64,000 nucleotides of DNA from Ignavibacteria bacterium RIFOXYB12_FULL_35_14. Its GTDB lineage: Bacteria > Bacteroidota > Ignavibacteria > Ignavibacteriales > Ignavibacteriaceae. Below are positions 27,453-34,916 of this stretch, piece by piece. The stretch's first letter is position 1; the number at the start of each line of letters is the position of its first letter. Made by a program: the position numbers and the translations under genes. The notes below the pieces were generated by a model. That model did no database searches, was not told the origin of the DNA, and saw nothing but the letters and a program-made list of their open reading frames with translations. Location: assembly GCA_001803045.1 (NCBI GenBank), contig MHAR01000048.1, positions 17,761 to 81,760 of the forward strand, written 5' to 3'.

Positions 27453-27478
27453 GTAACCCTTTGAGACAATTTAAAGTC
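27453..27478 (+). promoter_or_regulatory. ECF-type promoter before the DUF4097 gene
   Basis: GTAACC (27453-27458), exactly 17 bases, then GTC (27476-27478) followed by TAATAA. The element lies 27 bases before the ATG at 27506, with CAGGAGG between. It is the fourth site of this exact layout in the window and links the DUF4097 gene to the sigma factor at 24410-24976. The rest of the 312-base gap (27194-27452) holds only fragments of a CTTAGTGG / CCACAAAGTACTCAAAG-like intergenic repeat around 27291-27350. Confidence 0.72.
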
Positions 27479-27505
27479 TAATAAATAAACAAATCAGGAG
27501 GTATT

Positions 27506-28438
27506 ATGCGTTTCGATCTGCATAAAAAACTAGACTTAACGATTCTTCTTTTTTCGCTGTTGTTCGTCTCTTCATCTTATTCCTGTACGGATTCGGAATA
27601 CATGGATGAAAAACTGAAAGTGCTCCATGACAAAACATTTCCTATCTTACCAGGTAATGATTTTAAGCTGGATGCTTCTTCCGGAGATATCATTATTTCA
27701 AGCTGGAATAGAAATGAAGTTCGTGTAAAAATTTTAGGTAATGATAAGGCAAAGGAAAAAGTCGAGTTCAGCTTTAACGATTCAGAAGATCGAATCGAAG
27801 TAGAAGCAAAATACGATTGGTCATTGTTCATGATGATTAAAGGAATAAAATTAAGATTCGAGGTGCAGGTTCCACGAGAATTTAATATTGACGCTGTAAC
27901 CTCCGGCGGAGATATTAAACTACAAAATGTTAAAGGAAAAATTGTAACTAAAACTTCCGGTGGAGATATTAATCTGACTGACTTAAACGGTAATATTGAA
28001 GCTACTACTTCGGGAGGCGACATATCATTTAACAATTCGTACGGCGACATAAACGTCTCAACATCCGGCGGAGATATAAAAGGAAACAAATTTTCAGGAA
28101 GCCTCGAGGTGTCAACCTCCGGTGGAGATATATCCCTCATCGGATCAAATGCAAGGATTAGTGGTTCAACATCTGGCGGTGATATCTCGCTTGATTACAG
28201 CGGACAAAATCATGGAATCGAACTAACCACTTCAGGTGGAGATATAACTGCCTGGCTCCCTAAAAATTTTAATGCTTCTGCTAACTTATCTACACTTGGC
28301 GGAAACATTAAATGCGATTTTACCGGAAACAATGCCGTAAAAATTTCATCTACTGAATTTGAAGCTGACATTAACAATGGCGGAAATTCATTCGTGCTTA
28401 AAACTAGCGGCGGCGATATCGTTGTGAAGAAGAAATAA
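27506..28438 (+). CDS. DUF4097 beta-strand repeat protein, exported (possible lipoprotein)
   Basis: This 310-residue exported protein has a hydrophobic signal segment ending 'VSSSYSC'; Cys27 may be a lipobox cysteine, though the match is weak. From residue 132 it carries 'TSGGDI' at 132, 150, 168, 186, 204 and 222, an exact 18-residue period, then looser copies at 242, 263 (TLGGNI) and 300. This is the DUF4097 right-handed beta-solenoid pattern common in Bacteroidota ECF loci. The codons for SGGD differ among copies, so the protein repeat is being kept rather than freshly duplicated. A GTAACC-N17-GTC promoter and CAGGAGG precede it. An envelope-stress role is inferred. Confidence 0.82.
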   Translation: MRFDLHKKLDLTILLFSLLFVSSSYSCTDSEYMDEKLKVLHDKTFPILPGNDFKLDASSGDIIISSWNRNEVRVKILGNDKAKEKVEFSFNDSEDRIEVEAKYDWSLFMMIKGIKLRFEVQVPREFNIDAVTSGGDIKLQNVKGKIVTKTSGGDINLTDLNGNIEATTSGGDISFNNSYGDINVSTSGGDIKGNKFSGSLEVSTSGGDISLIGSNARISGSTSGGDISLDYSGQNHGIELTTSGGDITAWLPKNFNASANLSTLGGNIKCDFTGNNAVKISSTEFEADINNGGNSFVLKTSGGDIVVKKK

Positions 28439-28508
28439 ATGATGTCATTTATAGCCATTCGATTGTCATTTCGAAAATTAAATTAGAAATGATAGAAAAG
28501 TGTTTAGA

Positions 28509-28550
28509 TTTCTTAGTGATTCTTAGTGCCTTAGCGTCTTAGTGGCGAAA
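28509..28550. repeat. CTTAG(T/C)G short tandem words in the intergenic region
   Basis: CTTAGTG, CTTAGTG, CTTAGCG and CTTAGTG begin at 28512, 28522, 28530 and 28538, with spacings 10, 8 and 8. Related words (CTTAGTGG, CCACAAAG) occur at 27312-27345, and GGACACGAGGACGCAAAG lies just downstream near 28583. This looks like a decayed dispersed intergenic repeat flanking the DUF4097 gene on both sides. Confidence 0.4.
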
Positions 28551-28717
28551 AAATTTACCTGTGCCACAATTCATCAATTGACGGACACGAGGACGCAAAG
28601 TTTCATTAAGAATTATATTTGGAATGAATTTAAGAAAGTATACAGTCATTGAGAACCATAAAACATTTTTATTAGTTTTAACAAGGAAGATTCAAATAAT
28701 ATTTTTAGCAATACCTC

Positions 28718-29179
28718 ATGAAACCCAAATTCCTATATAATTATTTTACCGATGATGAACTGTTGAGAATCTCCAACAAGATTAAAAATGCTGAGAGACA
28801 AACTTCAGGAGAAATTGCAGTAAGTATCCGTGAGTATCGGAAAATATTGGAGAAGAAAAAATCCTTGCGCGAGCTAGCTGAAAAAGAATTTTTACGGCTT
28901 GAGATTAATAAAACCAAGCAAGGAACGGGAGTACTGATTTTTCTCCTATTGTCAGATCGACAATTCTACATTCTTGCCGATGATAATATTAATAAGATAA
29001 CAGGTGAGAAAGTTTGGACTGAAATAAAAGATATTATGCAAGAAAAATTTGTATGCGGAGAATTCTGCAAAGGTATTTTGTACGGCATAGATGAAATTGG
29101 AAAAATCCTCGTTCAGCATTTTCCATTAAGACCGGATGATACAAATGAGATTTCGAATAGAGTTGTAATTCAGAAATAG
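28718..29179 (+). CDS. TPM-domain protein (TLP18.3/Psb32/MOLO-1 type)
   Basis: The 153-residue soluble protein has the TPM-domain flow: 'LYNYFTDDELLRISNKIKNA', 'TSGEIAVSIRE', 'TKQGTGVLIFLLLSDRQFYI' and 'LADDNINKITGEKVWTEI'. In other proteins of this family the domain has been linked to acid phosphatase activity or photosystem and receptor assembly; in bacteria its role is unclear. No signal peptide or membrane segment is present, unlike many longer family members. It is a single gene ending at a strong bidirectional terminator. Confidence 0.83.
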   Translation: MKPKFLYNYFTDDELLRISNKIKNAERQTSGEIAVSIREYRKILEKKKSLRELAEKEFLRLEINKTKQGTGVLIFLLLSDRQFYILADDNINKITGEKVWTEIKDIMQEKFVCGEFCKGILYGIDEIGKILVQHFPLRPDDTNEISNRVVIQK

Positions 29180-29198
29180 AAAACAATCAAATAAATAT

Positions 29199-29237
29199 AA
29201 AGGCACTAATTACTTACAAGTAATTCAGTGCCTTTTT
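29199..29237. terminator. Bidirectional rho-independent terminator
   Basis: AAAGGCACT pairs with AGTGCCTTT, and the inner AATTACTT pairs with AAGTAATT, leaving a small loop, with runs of T on both strands after the stem. It sits between the convergent TPM gene (ends 29179) and trxA (ends 29263) and should serve both. Confidence 0.85.
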
Positions 29238-29262
29238 CGTTCGCTAGAACTATAATTCGATT

Positions 29263-29598
29263 TTAGTTAACCAAAGCTACAAACGGTTTAATTTTCTCTT
29301 CTAAATATTTCTTTGGAACAGCACCAATAACAGCATCAACAACTTTTCCATCTTTAAATATTCCGATTGTCGGAATGCTTCTTATTCCGTAATGAACAGC
29401 AGTATTTTGATTTTCGTCCGTGTTAAGCTTAACAACTTTTAGTTTACCATTATACTCTTGAGCAATTTCATCAAGAATTGGAGCAACCATTCTGCACGGT
29501 CCGCACCATGGAGCCCAAAAGTCAACTAAGACAGGCATATCAGCTTTTAGTACCTCTGTTTCAAAATTTGCATCAGTCCCTTCGACAGTATATTTCAT
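29263..29598 (-). CDS. trxA: Thioredoxin
   Basis: This 111-residue disulfide reductase has the active site '[15 protein letters not shown]' near residue 30, the cis-proline loop '[14 protein letters not shown]', and conserved Asp in 'VDFWAPW'. Length and motifs are those of classical cytoplasmic thioredoxin. AGGAAAGAG lies upstream of the ATG. It is followed by the terminator at 29199-29237, so it is probably a single-gene transcript. Confidence 0.96.
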   Translation of the reverse strand: MKYTVEGTDANFETEVLKADMPVLVDFWAPWCGPCRMVAPILDEIAQEYNGKLKVVKLNTDENQNTAVHYGIRSIPTIGIFKDGKVVDAVIGAVPKKYLEEKIKPFVALVN

Positions 29599-29813
29599 TT
29601 CTCTTTCCTTTTTATTATTTAATCAATATGATGATTAATTCATGAGAAGGATTCAGCAGAAAAACCCTTATTTAAATCCCAAATACCTATTTCCAAATCC
29701 CAAATAAATTTCAAGGCACAACTTCTAATTTCTCAATGTTTCGGAAATTATCTGTTTTGAGTTTGAGAATTATTTGGTTTTTGTTGTTTGAAGATTGTGA
29801 TTTTAATTGTCTC

Positions 29814-31376
29814 TCAAAGTTCTGTTTCCATTACCTTATCGTAGTAAACTTTATATCCTTTTACTGCTCGAAATATGGCAGCCGCTATTTCATTCTGCCC
29901 TTTTGTACTTTTCAGATACTCAGCATCTTTTTTATTAGAAAGAAAACCAGACTCAATTAAAACACTTGGCATCGAAGCTCCTACCAGTACATAAAATCCT
30001 GCTTGCTTAACTCCGCGTGATTGAACATCAAACTCATTACTAAACTGATTATGCAGCAGCTCAGCAAATTTTTCAGAATACTTCAAGTACGAGGAATGTG
30101 CCATGCTTACGAGGATGAAATTTTCATCCGTTAATTTTTGATAACGCTTCGGATCTTCTTCATACTGAATAACAGCATTTTCCCTTTCCGCAATCTCAAT
30201 TGCATCCTGAGTTTTTCCAGGTCGGAGAAGATAAACTTCAAAACCGCTTGCATCAGAATTTTTCTTGGCTGTCGAGTTACAATGAATTGATATGAAAAGT
30301 TTACCATCATTATCATTAGCCATCTTTCCACGCTTGTAAAGTTCTATAAACCGATCATTTTTTCTCGTGTAAACAATTTTCACATCATTCAATTCTTTTT
30401 CGATCAACTTTCCAAGCTTTAGGACAATGGCGAGATTAATTTCCTTTTCCTTTGCACCATTCACTCCAGTTGCACCGTAATCTTTCCCGCCATGACCGGC
30501 ATCAATAACAACAACATTAAAGTTCCATCGCTCAGATTTTACAATTTTGTCTACATTATTTGAAAATATTTTGTTGTGCAGAGTAACCAGAATGTCATTG
30601 CTTTGATCTGCATTTAATACTTCGCTTGTGGTGTATTCCTCCCGCAGAGAAAATTTAATTTCACAATCGCTTCCAATGTTTTTTGCTATGATATTTTTTA
30701 CCAGTCCTTTGTTTTTTTCAAACTCAAACTTGCTTTCATCAAGAATTACATCACGGAAAACAACTGTCAGCACTCCATCTTTAAAGGAACTGCTGTAAGT
30801 AGCAATTGCTTTGTCACTTTTTATTTTAACTAATGTACCGTTTGCTTTTTCATCCAGCGAGTATCCTGTTATATCAAACTCAGAAACAGAGATATCACTG
30901 TCTTTTGCTTTTTTGGGAATTTTTTCTCCACTAACAATAAGTTTATTCTTTTCGATCACATCAAGCCGCCAGCCGGATGCTGCCCTCAAGCTTGGTAAAA
31001 GATAATTGAGAGGAATGTAAAGATTATTATTAATGTAGTACGTGCTTGTCGGAAGCTGAATTACTTTTGTCGTTTCTTTTTGTTTGTTCTTCAGAATTAC
31101 AAATGGATTTTTAATTCTTGCATTTAATAAATAATCACCAAAGTCAACCTCAATTTTATCATGCTTCTCCTCAGCGGCATATTTAAGGGACAATGCTTCA
31201 GCAAAATGAATGAGTGAAAAATAAATTTGACCTTCACGGATATGCGCAGGAATATATGTGGTTTTATCACCCCTAACTAACAAAAGCTGTTCCTCGGTTT
31301 GAGCTAATACTAGAATGTTAAAAAATATGATGAGAAAAATATTCTTAATTTGTCTCTGCATGTAATGCGGGATCAA
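29814..31376 (-). CDS. N-acetylmuramoyl-L-alanine amidase (Amidase_3)
   Basis: This exported zinc amidase cleaves the bond between MurNAc and L-Ala during cell separation and remodelling. The 520-residue protein has a signal segment ('NIFLIIFFNILVLAQ'), an N-terminal domain of about 110 residues like the copper-amine-oxidase-N/AMIN type, and the catalytic domain from about 290: 'VVIDAGHGGKDYGATG' (His), 'KEINLAIVLKLGKL' (Glu), 'ISIHCNSTAKKN' (His) and 'VLIESGFLSNKKDAEYL' (catalytic Glu). TTG at 31376 overlaps the stop of the upstream methyltransferase gene (TTGA); an ATG at 31361 is an alternative start nearer the signal peptide. Confidence 0.92.
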   Translation of the reverse strand: MIPHYMQRQIKNIFLIIFFNILVLAQTEEQLLLVRGDKTTYIPAHIREGQIYFSLIHFAEALSLKYAAEEKHDKIEVDFGDYLLNARIKNPFVILKNKQKETTKVIQLPTSTYYINNNLYIPLNYLLPSLRAASGWRLDVIEKNKLIVSGEKIPKKAKDSDISVSEFDITGYSLDEKANGTLVKIKSDKAIATYSSSFKDGVLTVVFRDVILDESKFEFEKNKGLVKNIIAKNIGSDCEIKFSLREEYTTSEVLNADQSNDILVTLHNKIFSNNVDKIVKSERWNFNVVVIDAGHGGKDYGATGVNGAKEKEINLAIVLKLGKLIEKELNDVKIVYTRKNDRFIELYKRGKMANDNDGKLFISIHCNSTAKKNSDASGFEVYLLRPGKTQDAIEIAERENAVIQYEEDPKRYQKLTDENFILVSMAHSSYLKYSEKFAELLHNQFSNEFDVQSRGVKQAGFYVLVGASMPSVLIESGFLSNKKDAEYLKSTKGQNEIAAAIFRAVKGYKVYYDKVMETEL

Positions 31377-31957
31377 TTGATAAACGGTATCATAAAGCCG
31401 CGAGATTTTTTATACTGCTCAAACTCTTCCTTAAAATGTTTTGAAAGCAGCTTCTCTTCAAATGCAGCACGCATTACAAGAATAGGTATTTGAATAATTG
31501 CTATTGAAATTAAAATATAACTTAGAGTTGCAAACCCACCGCCTAAATCAACCAGGATTTGAGAAAGGTATTGAGGGTGTCTGATAATTTTAAACGGTCC
31601 TTTATCAGCCAATTTATGATCTTTGAAGATGACCATATCCTGAGAATAATTTTCGCCCAAACTTTTGTAGGCCCAGATTTGAGTCCATGAAAAACAAAGG
31701 TAAACAAATAATCCCGCAAATCTGAAGAAGTTTAGATGAGCATTTTCTGCATAGTTTAATGTTCCAATTTGAAAGACTGCAAGTATCAATGCAACTAAAC
31801 TTAATGTTGCCAAAACTAAAGGAAGCTTTTGTAGATAACTTTTTGGACGCTCTTTTACAGGCGTAACGGTTGATTTCAATCCTTTTTTTGCACCAGTTAA
31901 ATTTGCTCCGAACGATGCAATGACATTTAAACCGATAATGATATTAATGGGATCCAT
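31373..31957 (-). CDS. Isoprenylcysteine carboxyl methyltransferase-family membrane protein
   Basis: The 194-residue membrane protein has about five hydrophobic segments and the ICMT/PEMT cofactor-site pattern 'GPFKIIRHPQYLSQILVDLG' followed near the end by 'EEKLLSKHFKEEFEQYKKS'. These residues bind S-adenosylmethionine in the family. The acceptor in bacteria is usually unknown (lipids or isoprenoids are possible). It is coupled to the amidase gene by a 4-base overlap. Confidence 0.85.
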   Translation of the reverse strand: MDPINIIIGLNVIASFGANLTGAKKGLKSTVTPVKERPKSYLQKLPLVLATLSLVALILAVFQIGTLNYAENAHLNFFRFAGLFVYLCFSWTQIWAYKSLGENYSQDMVIFKDHKLADKGPFKIIRHPQYLSQILVDLGGGFATLSYILISIAIIQIPILVMRAAFEEKLLSKHFKEEFEQYKKSRGFMIPFIN

Positions 31958-32042
31958 ATTAGAAATATTTCTTTAATGATTGAATATGAATTGATACGAA
32001 GCTGAAAAACCAATAACTAGAAAAAAACAGCGATACGCAAAT

Positions 32043-32255
32043 CTATTTTAGCTTACCATGCTTACGCATAATTTTTTCCCATTCTTCCATGCTTAATATA
32101 TCAGATTCATCAATCAGCATGATGGGAATGTCGTTTTCAATTTTATAACGACGACGAGTCTTCTTATCGGTAGAAACCAAGGTATCGCCTTCTAAAACTA
32201 AATCGGCTTTCGTTTCGGGGCAGCAAAGAATGTCTAAAAGTTCTTGACTGATCAT
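32043..32255 (-). CDS. Trm112/YcaR-like small protein
   Basis: The 70-residue protein matches the UPF0434/Trm112 family: 'LLDILCCPETKADLVLEGDT' then 'RRRYKIENDIPIMLIDES'. It keeps CP of the N-terminal Cys-Pro motif but has no second CxxC pair, as in most bacterial members. Family proteins act as small partners or stabilisers of methyltransferases in other domains; the bacterial role is unclear. It lies 38 bases after tag, so they may be co-transcribed. Confidence 0.88.
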   Translation of the reverse strand: MISQELLDILCCPETKADLVLEGDTLVSTDKKTRRRYKIENDIPIMLIDESDILSMEEWEKIMRKHGKLK

Positions 32256-32293
32256 TTTAATCTAATGTAAATTATAAATTTTATTTTTACGTA

Positions 32294-32863
32294 TTAAGTT
32301 AATTCTTTGTATCTGAAACAATCAACTGTATGATCATTAACTAAACCGGCAGCTTGCATGAAGGCATAGCAAATTGTTGAACCAACAAATTTGAATCCCC
32401 GAGCCTTAAGATCTTTGCTTATTGCATCCGATTCCGGTGAGGTTGCTGGAATTTCACTCATCTGCTTCCAAGAATTTAACTTTGTCTTGCCGGCGACAAA
32501 TCCCCAAATGTATTTATCAAATGTTCCGAATTCTTCTTTCACATTTAAGAATGCCTTTGCATTTGTAATTGCTGATTCAATCTTCAGTTTGTTTCGTACT
32601 ATTCCTTCATTTTTCAATAGCTGCCCAATTTTTCCCTTATTATAGCCCGCAACTTTCTTTACATCAAAATTATCAAATGCTTTTCTATAGTTTTCTCTTT
32701 TCTTCAGTATGGTAAGCCAACTTAAACCGGCTTGTGCTCCATCAAGAACAATCATCTCAAATAATTTTCTATCATTATGAACAGGAACTCCCCATTCCTT
32801 ATCGTGATATTTTATATAGATAGGGTGGTTGACTGACCAATCACATCTTTGAATTTGTGCCAT
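32294..32863 (-). CDS. tag: DNA-3-methyladenine glycosylase I
   Basis: This enzyme removes 3-methyladenine from alkylated DNA to start base-excision repair. The 189-residue protein begins 'AQIQRCDWSVNHPIYIKYHD' with the zinc-ligand Cys and His region and ends 'LVNDHTVDCFRY' with the second ligand pair. 'DGAQAGLSWLTILKKRENYR' and 'FVGSTICYAFMQAAGLVNDH' are the recognition segments of the family. Length is standard. It precedes the Trm112-like gene by 38 bases. Confidence 0.96.
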   Translation of the reverse strand: MAQIQRCDWSVNHPIYIKYHDKEWGVPVHNDRKLFEMIVLDGAQAGLSWLTILKKRENYRKAFDNFDVKKVAGYNKGKIGQLLKNEGIVRNKLKIESAITNAKAFLNVKEEFGTFDKYIWGFVAGKTKLNSWKQMSEIPATSPESDAISKDLKARGFKFVGSTICYAFMQAAGLVNDHTVDCFRYKELT

Positions 32864-32963
32864 GAAAACCCTTGTTTATTAAATATTTTAAAAAATATAA
32901 CACCTCAATTGCAGGACTAATTTAAGAAGTTTTTAGATAGATAAGTAAATTCAAATTTATCGA

Positions 32964-33389
32964 TCATGTCTCTAAAATTTTAAACGAATGTGAAATCTCC
33001 ATGGCTTTATTCAGCATATGAGTTACCGAGCAATATTTTGTTTGTGAAAGTTCAATAGCTCTCTCAACATCTTTTTCTTGAATATCTTTTCCATGAAAAA
33101 CATACTCTACATTGATTTTAGTAAACACTTGAGGATGTTCATCAGCAACATCGGCTGAAATATTCATTTCAAAATTATTTATTTGCACTTTCTTTTTCTG
33201 CAGAATTGTAATCACATCACTGCCTGTGCATCCGCCAAGAGCAATGAGCAATAATTCTTTAGGTCTCGTTCCCGCATCACTTCCTCCAAAACTTTCAGGC
33301 CCATCCATTGTTACCCAATGATTTGAATCGGATTTACCGAGAAATGTTACACCTTTAATATGCTTTACAATAGCTTTTTTTGTGGACAT
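32964..33389 (-). CDS. OsmC-family peroxiredoxin-like protein
   Basis: The 141-residue protein has the OsmC/Ohr pattern with two redox cysteines: 'LLIALGGCTGSDVITIL' near residue 53 and 'ELSQTKYCSVTHML' near 117. The family detoxifies organic hydroperoxides or acts on related thiol chemistry. 'SFGGSDAGTRPKELLLIAL' before the first Cys places it in the YhfA-like branch of the family. It stands alone, divergent from the PPK2 gene. Confidence 0.9.
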   Translation of the reverse strand: MSTKKAIVKHIKGVTFLGKSDSNHWVTMDGPESFGGSDAGTRPKELLLIALGGCTGSDVITILQKKKVQINNFEMNISADVADEHPQVFTKINVEYVFHGKDIQEKDVERAIELSQTKYCSVTHMLNKAMEISHSFKILET

Positions 33390-33523
33390 GCTAACTCCTT
33401 ATGTTTTTAATTGTTTGATGTTCGAGCTTTTCAAAAGATTCTCAATCCCCTCATGTAATTTAATCATTGATTTCATATCTTTTTATCAGGCAAATTATTC
33501 ATTTATCAAGAAGGCAAAATCAA

Positions 33524-34387
33524 ATGAAGATTGAAAAGTTTTTAGCCAAACCCGGAGAACAAATAAATCTCTCCAAAATCTCGACAGACAACACACAAAA
33601 TTTAAAGGATAAATCAGACGCAAATAAAATTCTTGAGGAAAATATTGAGAGAATGCAGGAGCTTCAAAACCGGCTGTATGCAAGCGATAAGTATTCATTG
33701 CTTTTGATCTTTCAAGCAATGGATGCAGCGGGAAAAGATTCAACAATAAAACATGTGATGAGCGGGTTGAATCCTCAAGGAACACAGGTTTTTAGTTTTA
33801 AGAAACCATCCGATGAAGAATTGGATCACGGTTACCTCTGGAGGATAAGCAAAGCTTTACCTGAGAGAGGTCGTATCGGAATTTTCAATCGCTCGCATTA
33901 TGAAGAGGTTTTAGTTGTACGTGTACATGATTTAATTAAATTTCAAAAACTTCCCGATGAAGTAAAAATAGATGACATTTGGCACAAGCGATATGAACAG
34001 ATAAATAATTTTGAAAAATACCTTTACGAAAATGGAACTATCATTCTTAAATTTTTCTTGCATGTTTCAAAGGAAGAGCAGAAGCAAAGATTCCTGGAAA
34101 GAATCGATGATAAATCCAAAAATTGGAAATTTGCCGAAGCAGATTTAAAGGAAAGAGCATATTGGAATGACTATCAGAAATGCTATGAGGAAGCAATCTC
34201 AGCAACGAGTAAAGGTCATGCACCTTGGTACATTATCCCTGCAGATAAAAAATGGTTTATGCGGCTTCTCGTTTCAGAAATTATTGTGAAAAAGCTTGAA
34301 AGCTTGAACTTAAAGTATCCTGAACTTGGTAAGGAACAGTTGGGGAGTCTCGAAAAATGTAAGAATCAACTTTTGAGTGAGAAGTGA
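33524..34387 (+). CDS. Polyphosphate kinase 2 family protein
   Basis: PPK2 enzymes phosphorylate nucleoside mono- or diphosphates with polyphosphate. The product (287 residues from this start) has Walker A 'QAMDAAGKDSTIKHVM', the lid 'KALPERGRIGIFNRSHYEEV' with the Walker B Asn-Arg-Ser, and 'KNWKFAEADLKERAYWNDY' near the end. It is the single-domain type. The start at 33524 is preferred to an in-frame ATG at 33467 because AGAAGG lies about 11 bases upstream, and 'MKIEKFLAKPGE' resembles family N-termini. Whether it uses AMP, ADP or GDP is not resolved by the sequence alone. Confidence 0.92.
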   Translation: MKIEKFLAKPGEQINLSKISTDNTQNLKDKSDANKILEENIERMQELQNRLYASDKYSLLLIFQAMDAAGKDSTIKHVMSGLNPQGTQVFSFKKPSDEELDHGYLWRISKALPERGRIGIFNRSHYEEVLVVRVHDLIKFQKLPDEVKIDDIWHKRYEQINNFEKYLYENGTIILKFFLHVSKEEQKQRFLERIDDKSKNWKFAEADLKERAYWNDYQKCYEEAISATSKGHAPWYIIPADKKWFMRLLVSEIIVKKLESLNLKYPELGKEQLGSLEKCKNQLLSEK

Positions 34388-34453
34388 TTTGAAAAAATCG
34401 TTAATCATTTTTCACTTGCTGGCTATTGATTGGAGTTATATATTTGACTCGCA

Positions 34454-34807
34454 GTGAAAAACCCAATTAAATATAAAAGACAAATAACCTCAATATTTCT
34501 GTGTGCCTATTTAGCTTTCGTCATTACCAATACGATTCATTTTCATGGATATTCGCTTTTCGATAATCCAAGTTTTAATAATTATTCCAAATTAAATTCC
34601 TTAAATAATCATTTCCTTACTAACAGCTATTCATTTTGTACCATCAGCCATTTTTCAAATTCAATTCTCGATCTTAGATTTTCTTCAAATAATTTTTCTC
34701 CGTTTCTAAATGCCGGAGAAGAATTAAAATTAGTTTTTAGCGATAGATTCCTTTCAAAGTTTTTCTTCACAAAAAATACATCAAGAGCTCCTCCCGGTTT
34801 CTCTTAA
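34454..34807 (+). CDS. Small exported protein upstream of the metal-uptake genes
   Basis: This 117-residue protein was not recognised with confidence. It has one N-terminal hydrophobic stretch ('ITSIFLCAYLAFVITNTIHF') that could be a signal or anchor, then a Ser/Asn/Phe-rich region and a C-terminal 'TSRAPPGFS'. The short 'RAPP' ending is reminiscent of small periplasmic proteins found beside metal transport genes. It starts with GTG and has no strong ribosome site. It precedes the outer-membrane barrel and ZnuABC genes by about 110 bases, so a metal-related role is a guess from context. Confidence 0.5.
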   Translation: MKNPIKYKRQITSIFLCAYLAFVITNTIHFHGYSLFDNPSFNNYSKLNSLNNHFLTNSYSFCTISHFSNSILDLRFSSNNFSPFLNAGEELKLVFSDRFLSKFFFTKNTSRAPPGFS

Positions 34808-34916
34808 ACATTAAATATTTTTATTTTCATCTTTCTTTCAGAGGGATTGTGCTTTCACAAAACTCGTGATTTCGAAGGAATGATGATAAAACATTTTTTA
34901 AGATTTTAGGAAAAAA

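Noticed and set aside
27577..28140. 187-codon minus-strand open frame opposite the DUF4097 repeats
   Set aside because: Its 'ISPPEV' repeats are the mirror of the SGGDI codons. The length results from the repetitive sense gene, and no ribosome site is present.
33467..33523. 19-residue N-terminal extension of the PPK2 frame
   Set aside because: AGAAGG precedes the internal ATG at 33524, and the extension has no family resemblance.
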